Source: Candidatus Cryptobacteroides faecihippi
GTDB lineage: Bacteria; Bacteroidota; Bacteroidia; Bacteroidales; UBA932
DNA length: 14,278 bases
Reading direction: 5' to 3'
Assembly: GCA_018066065.1 (NCBI GenBank)
Contig: JAGHSC010000168.1
Location: 1 to 14,278 of the forward strand
Made by a program: the position numbers and the translations under genes. Below the pieces are notes generated by a model. The model worked only from the letters and a program-made list of their open reading frames with translations. It searched no databases and was not told the DNA's origin. Positions 6,902 through 13,360 of this stretch are shown piece by piece (position 1 is the stretch's first letter; each line of letters opens with the position of its first letter).

Positions 6902-8389
6902 ATGAAGGAAACGAACTTCAAGCAAGACATGAAGCAGAGCACCAGGATCTGGGTCTCCATCATTCCCATACTCACCCTCATCGCACTGCTTGCCCTCAGC
7001 GTGAGCATATTCAAGAGCGACTCCATTCTCGGATCCAGCCAGGTCGCCCTGCTTGCTGCGTCAGGAGTGTGCATCGCATTGTCGATGTGGGCTTTCAAGA
7101 CCCCATGGAACGTCTTCGAGGAGGGACTGAAGGAGAACATGTCCGACATCGTCATAGCACTGATCATCCTGTTCTTCATCGGAGCCGTCTCCGGAACATG
7201 GACGATGGGCGGGATCGTCCCCACCTTCATCTGCTACGGAATCAACATCATCAGTCCCAGGTTCTTCCTGCTGACGGCCTGCCTGATCTGCGCCCTCGTG
7301 TCACTCATGACCGGAAGCTCATGGACAACGATCGCAACGATCGGAGTGGCCCTCATGGGCATAGGGAAGGCAGAAGGGTTCAGCGATGGGATGATCGCGG
7401 GAGCCATCATCTCCGGAGCCTACTTCGGAGACAAGATCTCCCCTCTCTCCGACACCACCGTCATGGCTTCATCCATGAGCAAGGTACCTCTGTTCACCCA
7501 CATCCGCTACATGGTGTACACCACGGTGCCATCCATCTCGATCGCTCTCGTCATCTTCCTCATCATGGGCCTCTCGCACAGCGGACCTGACGCATCCCTC
7601 ATAGATGAATATTCAAGAGTCCTGCATGAGCAGTTCAACATCACCCCATGGCTGCTGCTCGTCCCTGCGATCACGGCAGTCATGATCGCCAGGAAGATGC
7701 CTGCAATCGCCGTCCTGGCGCTCTCCACGGTCGTCGCGGCCATCTTCGCCATCATCTTCCAGCCTGACATCATCTCCAGGATCGGATCCGAAGTGGTCAA
7801 GGAGGGCTCCCAGCTCAAGGTCATGCTTGCAGGAACGATCAAGACGATCTACGACTCTGTCTCCATCGAGACCGGCAACCCTGAGGTCAACGACCTCGTC
7901 GCCTCGAGAGGCATGCTTGGAATGATGAACACGGTGTTCCTGATCATCTGCGCCATGTGCTTCGGAGCCTGCATGAAGGCCAGCGGGATGCTCGGGATCC
8001 TCGGTGAGAAGATTGTATCGCTGGCCAAGGGAAGGACATCCCTTGTCGCTTCGACCGTCACCACGGGAACCGTCATGAACGCGGTCGTCTCGGACCAGTA
8101 CCTTTCCATCATCATCACGTCCAACCTGTTCAAGGATGTCTACGAGAAGAAAGGCTACGAGGCAAGGCTGCTCAGCAGAAGCGTTGAAGACTCTGCCACG
8201 GTTACATCTCCGCTCATTCCATGGAGCAGCTGCGGAATGACCCAGGCCACGATCCTGAGTGTACCTACGGTCACCTACCTTCCATTCTGCTTCTTCAACA
8301 TCATCAGCCCATTCATGAGCATGATCATCGCTGCGACGGGCTACAGGATAGTCCACCGCAGACAGGAAAAGTCCGATTCAAAGAATTAG
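6902..8389 (+). CDS. nhaC: NhaC-family sodium/proton (or related) antiporter
   Basis: 495 residues with about 11-12 hydrophobic segments spread along the whole length, consistent with an inner-membrane antiporter. Family-typical stretches are GTWTMGGIVPTFICYG (~99-114), SLMTGSSWTTIATIGVAL (~138-155) and GAIISGAYFGDKISPLSDTT (~166-185). The second half has the matching inverted-repeat features, SVEDSATVTSPLIPWSSCGM among them. NhaC proteins exchange Na+ for H+, and some relatives exchange carboxylates such as malate and lactate, so the substrate is not settled by sequence. The gene is alone on its strand. Its TAG stop overlaps the stop of the convergent murU-like gene. No good Shine-Dalgarno sequence is visible, only an A-rich leader, which is common in Bacteroidota. 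Confidence 0.93.
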   Translation: MKETNFKQDMKQSTRIWVSIIPILTLIALLALSVSIFKSDSILGSSQVALLAASGVCIALSMWAFKTPWNVFEEGLKENMSDIVIALIILFFIGAVSGTWTMGGIVPTFICYGINIISPRFFLLTACLICALVSLMTGSSWTTIATIGVALMGIGKAEGFSDGMIAGAIISGAYFGDKISPLSDTTVMASSMSKVPLFTHIRYMVYTTVPSISIALVIFLIMGLSHSGPDASLIDEYSRVLHEQFNITPWLLLVPAITAVMIARKMPAIAVLALSTVVAAIFAIIFQPDIISRIGSEVVKEGSQLKVMLAGTIKTIYDSVSIETGNPEVNDLVASRGMLGMMNTVFLIICAMCFGACMKASGMLGILGEKIVSLAKGRTSLVASTVTTGTVMNAVVSDQYLSIIITSNLFKDVYEKKGYEARLLSRSVEDSATVTSPLIPWSSCGMTQATILSVPTVTYLPFCFFNIISPFMSMIIAATGYRIVHRRQEKSDSKN

Positions 8390-9120
8390 AGAGTCTTGAG
8401 GAAATCCTCGGCAACGGCAAGTGTGTCGATCTTGCCGACATCCACCATGCGCAGGCCTGACACGCAGACACCATGTATCCTGTGCCTTGCACATTCCTGC
8501 ACATAGAAATCGACGATCGGGAAACGTTCAGGCCATGAATCCTCGTCAAACACCTTGAAGATGTCTCCAGACACATAATGGAATCCCGCGAATGCCAGCT
8601 TCCGGCATCTGGAAAGGTCCAGGTCAGGGAAAGGGGTACGGACTTCACCCGTGGCGACATTGGTCCATCCGACCATGTCCATGTCGTCGTTGAAGAGGAA
8701 ATAGCGCTGCGTGGTCCTCTCGCTGACAAGAAGATTGACCAGGGCTCCAGGATCGGACTGAGAGACGAACCAGTTGATGTCCAGGTCTGACAGGATGTCC
8801 ACGTTGTGGATGATGAACGGTTCCCCTTTCAATGAGCCGGCGGCATGGCGGATGCCGCCTCCGGTCTCACGCAGGAGATCCCTCTCGTCCGAGAAGGTGA
8901 CCTTCATCCCGAAATCATCCTGTCCATGGACATAGTCGATGATGTCGTCGGCAAAGTGATGTACATTGATCGTGACTTCCTCGACCCCGGCCTTCTTCAG
9001 CTTCTGGGCCACATGGTAGAGCAGCGGCTTGCCTCCGACAGGCACAAGAGCCTTCGGAAGCGTGTCCGTGATGGGCTTGAGCCTGGTTCCCAGACCAGCG
9101 GCGAAAATCAGTGCCTTCAT
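8386..9120 (-). CDS. murU: MurU-like N-acetylmuramate-1-phosphate uridylyltransferase
   Basis: 244 residues, ending TAA. The sugar-nucleotidyltransferase signature FAAGLGTRLKPITDTLPKAL covers residues 6-25, with the GxGTR loop and K23. ETGGGI is at 85-90, metal-binding D108 is in HNVDIL, and a second conserved patch DVGKIDTLAVAEDFL is near the C-terminus. Members of this family make NDP-sugars. MurU converts MurNAc-1-phosphate and UTP to UDP-MurNAc, which then joins cytoplasmic peptidoglycan synthesis past the fosfomycin-sensitive MurA step. Assignment to MurU rather than a mannose or glucose enzyme rests mainly on the AmgK gene upstream on the same strand. It starts 4 bases after the RapZ-like stop. 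Its stop overlaps the convergent nhaC stop. Confidence 0.82.
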   Translation of the reverse strand: MKALIFAAGLGTRLKPITDTLPKALVPVGGKPLLYHVAQKLKKAGVEEVTINVHHFADDIIDYVHGQDDFGMKVTFSDERDLLRETGGGIRHAAGSLKGEPFIIHNVDILSDLDINWFVSQSDPGALVNLLVSERTTQRYFLFNDDMDMVGWTNVATGEVRTPFPDLDLSRCRKLAFAGFHYVSGDIFKVFDEDSWPERFPIVDFYVQECARHRIHGVCVSGLRMVDVGKIDTLAVAEDFLKTL

Positions 9121-9124
9121 CGCA

Positions 9125-9640
9125 TCAAAGGATCTTCTCGATTCCCAGCTCGCGGTGGCAGAGGGTTATCTTGATGTCGAACTTGTCAGAGAGATGCTTG
9201 GCAAGGTGCTCGGCACAGTAGACGGAACGATGCTGGCCGCCGGTGCATCCAAAGCTCACCTGCAGATGAGTGAACTTCCTCTCGATGAAAGTCTTGGCGT
9301 GGAAGTCGACCAAAGAATAGACACTTTCGAGGAATTGTGTGATCTCGCCATCATCCTCAAGGAACTTGATCACCTCGGGATCAAGTCCTGTGAACTGACG
9401 GTAGTGTTCGTACTTTCCAGGATTGTTGACGGCCCTGCAGTCGAAGACATAGCCACCACCGTTGCCGCTGGTGTCCACAGGGATGCCTTTCTTGTAGGCA
9501 AAGCTGAAGATCTTCACCTCCAGACGCTTGTCCTCTGCAATCTCGTTGAGCTGAGGCAGGGATGTCAGCTTTTCCAGAACCTCGTTGAGGTATGGATATT
9601 CAGTGAAAGGCTCGCGAAGAAGCCTTCGAAGATTGCTCAT
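9125..9640 (-). CDS. RapZ C-terminal-domain protein, probably the 3' half of a split AmgK-RapZ fusion
   Basis: 171 residues from the ATG at 9640. Residues ~40-165 align with the C-terminal domain of RapZ: SFAYKKGIP (46-54), YVFDCR with D67, the NNPG...TGLD stretch, and SFGCTGGQHRSVYCAE (129-144). E. coli RapZ uses this domain to bind glucosamine-6-phosphate and to control GlmS through the sRNA GlmZ. The N-terminal kinase-like ATPase domain of RapZ is absent, so the RNase-adapter role of E. coli is not implied. The frame is the same as the upstream AmgK gene, interrupted only by the TAG at 9677-9679. No Shine-Dalgarno sequence precedes the ATG at 9640, which argues against this being an ordinary independent gene. 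It may be made by reinitiation, by readthrough, or not at all. The CTGGQHR motif is intact. Confidence 0.85.
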   Translation of the reverse strand: MSNLRRLLREPFTEYPYLNEVLEKLTSLPQLNEIAEDKRLEVKIFSFAYKKGIPVDTSGNGGGYVFDCRAVNNPGKYEHYRQFTGLDPEVIKFLEDDGEITQFLESVYSLVDFHAKTFIERKFTHLQVSFGCTGGQHRSVYCAEHLAKHLSDKFDIKITLCHRELGIEKIL

Positions 9641-9679
9641 CGCATAAGGGACGCTGCCAAGGAAATGAGGTTTCTTCTA
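9641..9679 (-). other. In-frame amber codon and 12-codon linker joining the AmgK and RapZ-like frames
   Basis: Reading the minus strand without a frame change, AmgK ends GFRGYF, then comes TAG (9679-9677). Then come 12 sense codons, KKPHFLGSVPYA (9676-9641), leading directly into MSNLRRLL of the RapZ-like frame. The linker looks like protein-coding sequence rather than an intergenic leader and contains no ribosome binding site. From memory of the family, Bacteroidota homologues are often one protein of about 470 residues with Glu at this position (GYFEKKPHF). A single GAG-to-TAG change would explain the split. Confidence 0.75.
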
Positions 9680-10540
9680 GAAATAGCCTCTGAAACCATA
9701 GGCACCGAGCACCTGAAGGGTACGGAAGAGGGTAAAGAGGCGGAGACGCTCATAGAAATGCTCCTCACTGATGTCCATGTAGGTCCTGAGAGACTTCAGA
9801 TAGGTCTGGACAAGTTCATGGCGCAGCTTCTCGGGATAGCGTGAGCGGGCCTGCCACACGAAGGATGCCACATCATAGTAGATCGGTCCCTTCCTTCCTC
9901 CCTGGAAGTCGATGAAGTACGGCTCACCATCCTTCATCATGATGTTCCTGGCCTGGAAGTCCCTGTACATGAACGTGTCGCCCATGTCCTGCATGATGTC
10001 GTCCCTGAGCTTCTCGAAGTCATCCTGAAGCTTTACCTCGCTGAACTCCAGTCCGGTCGCCTTCAGAAAGCAATACTTGAAGTAGTTGAGGTCGAACATG
10101 ACCATGCGCTCGTTGAATGCGGGCTCAGGGAAGCAGACGGACCAGTCGAGATCCTGAGCGCCCTTGAACTGGATCTTGGGCAGCATCTCCATGGCACGGA
10201 AAAGCATCCTGCACTCGTAGGTACTGTACTCTCCGCTCTCCCTCCCCTGCGAGACCATCTTGTAGAGCTGGTCATCGCCGAGATCTTCCTGGAGATAGCG
10301 CATCGAATCCGGGCTGACGGCAAGGACATGCGGGACATTGATTCCCTTCTCCACGAAATGTCCGGAAAGCTTGACGAATGCATTGTTCTCTTCCCTGCAT
10401 GTGCCTATAACACCGATCATGGAGACATTTCCGCCCTTGATGCGGAAATATCTCCTGTTGCTTCCCGATGAAGTAAGTTCTTCCAGACTGCTGGCTTCCT
10501 GCCCTGAATAGTCCTTGAATAATTTCTTGAGTTGCTCCAT
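9677..10540 (-). CDS. amgK: AmgK-like N-acetylmuramate/N-acetylglucosamine anomeric kinase (5' half of split AmgK-RapZ gene)
   Basis: 287 residues up to the TAG. It belongs to the aminoglycoside-phosphotransferase (APH) kinase fold. The nucleotide-loop segment GSNRRYFRI is at 26-34, the catalytic loop YRDFQARN has D194 and N199, and the metal-binding IDFQGGRKGP has D211. AmgK phosphorylates the anomeric carbon of MurNAc or GlcNAc with ATP, feeding MurU. The gene order kinase - RapZ-like - nucleotidyltransferase on one strand supports that pathway over drug modification. The kinase domain itself appears complete, because the C-terminal helices LFRTLQVLGAYGFRGYF are present, so activity could survive the premature stop. 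It starts 13 bases downstream (minus strand) of the hairpin that separates it from the Ser/Arg-rich gene. No clear Shine-Dalgarno sequence or promoter boxes were found. Confidence 0.85.
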   Translation of the reverse strand: MEQLKKLFKDYSGQEASSLEELTSSGSNRRYFRIKGGNVSMIGVIGTCREENNAFVKLSGHFVEKGINVPHVLAVSPDSMRYLQEDLGDDQLYKMVSQGRESGEYSTYECRMLFRAMEMLPKIQFKGAQDLDWSVCFPEPAFNERMVMFDLNYFKYCFLKATGLEFSEVKLQDDFEKLRDDIMQDMGDTFMYRDFQARNIMMKDGEPYFIDFQGGRKGPIYYDVASFVWQARSRYPEKLRHELVQTYLKSLRTYMDISEEHFYERLRLFTLFRTLQVLGAYGFRGYF

Positions 10541-10552
10541 ATATAAACACGG

Positions 10553-10572
10553 AAAGGGGCCGAAGCCCCTTT
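10553..10572 (-). terminator. UUCG-capped hairpin after the Ser/Arg-rich gene
   Basis: On the minus strand the stem AAAGGGGC / GCCCCTTT (8 bp) closes on the very stable tetraloop TTCG. It lies 8 bases past the stop codon of the Ser/Arg-rich gene and 12 bases before the AmgK ATG. The downstream T-run on the minus strand is short (TTT, then CC). Termination is therefore probable but may be leaky, allowing some readthrough into the AmgK gene set. Confidence 0.65.
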
Positions 10573-10580
10573 TTCAATTA

Positions 10581-12086
10581 TCAATAAAGGTCGTTGTAAG
10601 TCGTGCCGTTTGCGTAGAAGTTGTACTTCTTTGCAAGGTCTCCGTACATCTGTCCGAGGACTTCGAGGTAAGGAGTTCCGTCGACCAGGGTGAGCCTGTA
10701 GACGGTGTCGTCAACCTTGTAGTAGTCGTTTCCACCGAGAGAGATGATGTCGTAGTCATCCGGGAGCTCATTCACGAGAGCGCCTGCAGGAGGGACGATG
10801 ACCTCATACTTGCCTCTGGAGTTGACGATGTAGAAGACACCGTCCTGGTAGAAGTACTCCTGGTTGGCATAGGCGTAGCTCTGAGCAAGTCCGAGCCTGT
10901 TGGCCAGCGTGTATGCGTCGTTTGCCCTGGAAGAGTTCAGTGCAAGAGCATTGTTCTGAGCCGCGATGGTCGCATTGTTCTGAGCGATGATCCTGTTCTG
11001 CTCATCGATGATCCTGTTGTTGGTCGTGATGGCATTGTAGATCCTGTAGGTGTGGTTGAAGTAGGCGAAGTGGACGGTGTGGAAGATCATGTCTTCGATT
11101 GCGTCCTCGATGCAGATTCCGAAAGGAGGTCTGCAGACTACATAGTAACCACCGTAAGGCCTGTAGTAGATTCCATTGTGGAAGCAGTACTCTACACCCC
11201 AGTAGGTGAGCCTCCTGTGTCCAACTGGAAGGACATGAACCCTGTAGCCATAGAAGTGAGGATCGTGGCCCCAGAAATGGCATGGGCGGTCGAACTCCAT
11301 GAAGTCCCTCTCGCGAGGTGGGATCCTGTGGACATTCCTGTCCTCACCGATCCTCATGAAGTCACTCTTCCTTTCGGTCATGACCTCAGTCCTGTTGCTG
11401 CCTGCGCTCTTTGAAGAAAGACCGCTTCTCGTAGCGTTGCCTACGACAGCCTGCTCCCTGCGGGCGCTGGTGGCAGATCTTGTTGTGCTTCTGGTAGAGT
11501 TCAGAGGAGTTGCAGCCCTGGTGCTTGTGCTCCTGCTGGAAGAACTTGAAGCCCTGCTGGAAGAGCTGGAAGTCCTGCTGGAAGAAGTGGACGCAGACTG
11601 CCTGGTCTGGCCATTGGTTCCATAGGTAGGAGTTGAAGTCCTGCTAGAGGTGCTGCTGCTCCTCTGGGTAGTGGTGCTGCGGTTCTGGGTCGTGCCGGAA
11701 GTCGCAGTGGAAGAGCTTCTTGAAGGAGAAGTGGCTGCAGAGCTGCTTCTGGAAGAGCTGGAAGAAGTCCTGTTCTGGGAGCTGCTTACAGTGCTTGGAG
11801 AAGAAGACCTGCTGGCTGAGCTGCTGCTTCTCTGGGTAGAGGTGCTGCGGCTTGCAGTTGCAGCCGGAGCTGATGCAGAAGAGCTTCTGGAAACGGATGA
11901 ACCGGCAGAAGAGCTTCTGGTTGAAGAAGATGATGATGAAGCTGAGGAGCTTCTTGAAGTCGATGCGGAAGAATTGCTCCTGGCTGAGCCGGAAGAATTC
12001 CTGGTCTGTGCATATGTGTCGGCGTTGAAGGCGACCATGGTCGCAGCGGCGACTGTTGCAAGCGAGAGTCTGATAATGTTTTTCAT
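10581..12086 (-). CDS. Exported Ser/Arg-rich protein with Tyr-rich C-terminal domain (DUF6515-like)
   Basis: 501 residues from the ATG at 12086; a TTG two codons earlier is disfavoured. Residues 1-27 are a signal peptide ending TYAQ. Residues ~28-235 are low-complexity, almost only Ser, Thr, Arg and Ala, with RSSS-type units recurring every 5-9 residues. This region is probably disordered and possibly heavily modified or nucleic-acid/polyanion binding. Residues ~265-330 are Tyr/His/Pro-rich (YYRPYGGYYVVCRPPFGICIE). Residues ~355-390 are an Asn/Gln-rich helical or coiled-coil stretch with repeats EQNRIIAQNNATIAAQNN. Residues ~405-501 contain two small beta-rich units, YFYQDGVFYIV and DYYKVDDTVYRLTLVDGTPY. 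The C-terminal pattern recalls DUF6515-type envelope proteins of Bacteroidota, a recollection I cannot verify. Function is unknown. It follows the NamZ gene after 23 bases with no visible promoter, so it may share that transcript. Confidence 0.8.
   Translation of the reverse strand: MKNIIRLSLATVAAATMVAFNADTYAQTRNSSGSARSNSSASTSRSSSASSSSSSTRSSSAGSSVSRSSSASAPAATASRSTSTQRSSSSASRSSSPSTVSSSQNRTSSSSSRSSSAATSPSRSSSTATSGTTQNRSTTTQRSSSTSSRTSTPTYGTNGQTRQSASTSSSRTSSSSSRASSSSSRSTSTRAATPLNSTRSTTRSATSARREQAVVGNATRSGLSSKSAGSNRTEVMTERKSDFMRIGEDRNVHRIPPRERDFMEFDRPCHFWGHDPHFYGYRVHVLPVGHRRLTYWGVEYCFHNGIYYRPYGGYYVVCRPPFGICIEDAIEDMIFHTVHFAYFNHTYRIYNAITTNNRIIDEQNRIIAQNNATIAAQNNALALNSSRANDAYTLANRLGLAQSYAYANQEYFYQDGVFYIVNSRGKYEVIVPPAGALVNELPDDYDIISLGGNDYYKVDDTVYRLTLVDGTPYLEVLGQMYGDLAKKYNFYANGTTYNDLY
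11480..12000 (-). repeat. Degenerate Ser-codon repeat region within the Ser/Arg-rich gene
   Basis: The DNA is made of imperfectly repeated 6-15 base units (CTGGAAGAGC, TGCTGGAAGA and similar on the plus strand) that encode serine- and arginine-rich segments on the minus strand. Units vary in length and order and have no unique spacers. This is a coding microsatellite-like region that could expand or contract, not a CRISPR array. Confidence 0.7.
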
Positions 12087-12109
12087 ATCCAATCGGTTTT
12101 AAGTGTTAA

Positions 12110-13360
12110 TCAATAAAGCCTGTACTTTTCCGAAAGTCTGCGGAATCCTTCTACGTCCTTGGACCAATAGTCCTTGATGTCGCTGACCTTCATACCGACT
12201 TTAAACGTTTTTCTTACATAATCCGTACCACAAACCTTATCGAACATTGAAATTCTGTCAGCAGAGACCACGAAAGGGTTGTGGGAAGGATAGAGTTCAT
12301 TGACAGCCTGCATGACATAGAACTGCGTCAAGGTGCACGTAGCTGCCTCATAATCAGAGTAATGATACTGGACGCCGTGAAGCAGTTTCCCTTGCTGTGA
12401 ACCAGAGAATGGCTTGAAGTGAATTGTGCGGAAAACTACGCCCGGGATCCCGTAGCTGTCAAGTCTGGCCTTCAAGGCATCGGCATCGATCCATTCCGCA
12501 GCGAAGACTTCGAACGGAAGGGTGTAGCCGATTCCGATGTTCAGGTAGTTCTGGAACTCGCCGCAGATGCCGGCCGACGGGTAGTCGACAGCGGAGCGCG
12601 GGAATGGGATATTCGGGGAAGGAAGCACCCAAGGGAGACCAGTCTCCGCATAGAGCATATTCCTGTTCCAGCCTTCCATCGGGATGACGGAGAGCTTGCA
12701 CTTCAGAGGGGCCTCGTTGCCCTTGACTCCCCTGTTGAGGCCTTCTTCATTGAGAAGGATCGCAAGTTCGCCGACGGTCAGGCCGTAGATGTACGGAATG
12801 GCGAACTCGCTGACGAATGAATGGAAGCCAGGCTCGACCAGGCATCCTTCTACCTTGTTGCCGCCGAGAGGGTTAGGCCTGTCGAGAACCATGACTTCGA
12901 CACCATTCTGGGCACAGGCCCGCATTGCGAGGCCAAGGGTGCTGATGAACGTGTAGGAGCGGCTGCCGATGTCCTGGATGTCGTAGACGAGGACATCGAT
13001 TCCCTGAAGCATCTCAGGCGTCGGGCTGAGGTGACCGCCATAGAGTGAATAGACGCGGATGCCGGTCTTGGGATCCTTGTTGTCGCTGACGGTGCCGCCC
13101 GCGTAGACATCTCCGCGGACGCCATGCTCCGGTGCGAAGAGTGCCACGAGATCGACCTCCGGAGCATCATTCAGGATGTCGATCGTCGAGCGGAGATTGT
13201 GGTCCACACCGCTTGGATTGGTCAGGAGGCCAACCTTCCTGCCTGCAAGGCCTTCGAATCCGCGGCCTTCAAGGACTTCGATTCCAGGACGTACCTGGGC
13301 AAGGGCCAGGGTTGTCCACACAAGCGCCATCAGGAGCGCAGCTATCTTATTTCTTTCCAT
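12110..13360 (-). CDS. namZ: NamZ-type exo-beta-N-acetylmuramidase (DUF1343, GH171)
   Basis: 416 residues from the ATG at 13360; a TTG at 13372 would add four residues with no benefit to the signal peptide. The start overlaps the permease stop by 14 bases. Residues 1-21 form a signal peptide (LLMALVWTTLALA). The family signatures follow: LLTNPSGVD (45-53), FAPEHGVRGD (75-84), VYDIQDIGSRSYTF (125-138), VLDRPNPLGG (158-167) and LPSPNIP (246-252). DUF1343 is the NamZ family, shown in Bacillus subtilis and Tannerella forsythia to release terminal MurNAc from peptidoglycan glycans. E78/H79 of PEHG are plausible active-site residues, by inference. Export plus an adjoining AmpG-like permease and downstream AmgK/MurU genes support a MurNAc salvage role. 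The last ~120 bases (about 12180-12260) are visibly richer in A/T than the rest of the gene. Ends TGA. Confidence 0.9.
   Translation of the reverse strand: MERNKIAALLMALVWTTLALAQVRPGIEVLEGRGFEGLAGRKVGLLTNPSGVDHNLRSTIDILNDAPEVDLVALFAPEHGVRGDVYAGGTVSDNKDPKTGIRVYSLYGGHLSPTPEMLQGIDVLVYDIQDIGSRSYTFISTLGLAMRACAQNGVEVMVLDRPNPLGGNKVEGCLVEPGFHSFVSEFAIPYIYGLTVGELAILLNEEGLNRGVKGNEAPLKCKLSVIPMEGWNRNMLYAETGLPWVLPSPNIPFPRSAVDYPSAGICGEFQNYLNIGIGYTLPFEVFAAEWIDADALKARLDSYGIPGVVFRTIHFKPFSGSQQGKLLHGVQYHYSDYEAATCTLTQFYVMQAVNELYPSHNPFVVSADRISMFDKVCGTDYVRKTFKVGMKVSDIKDYWSKDVEGFRRLSEKYRLY

Noticed and set aside
9677..9679. Genome-wide reassignment of TAG to an amino acid
   Set aside because: TAG ends the transglutaminase-fold gene (4210-4212), nhaC (8387-8389) and the beta-barrel-like protein (4237-4239), each at a sensible protein end. 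A local nonsense change, error or readthrough is more likely.
9029..9844. 271-codon plus-strand open frame opposite the MurU, RapZ-like and AmgK genes
   Set aside because: It runs antisense across three motif-bearing genes and shows no domain of its own.
9677..10540. Aminoglycoside resistance phosphotransferase
   Set aside because: The fold is shared with such enzymes, but the neighbouring RapZ-like and MurU-like genes and the AmgK-like loop segments point to cell-wall sugar recycling.
11480..12000. CRISPR-like or tandem repeat array
   Set aside because: The repeats are irregular in length, lack unique spacers, and are explained by Ser/Arg-rich coding on the minus strand.
11650..12102. Leu/Glu-rich plus-strand reading frame
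   Set aside because: It is the antisense image of serine and arginine codons in the Ser/Arg-rich gene, with no start context or recognisable domain.
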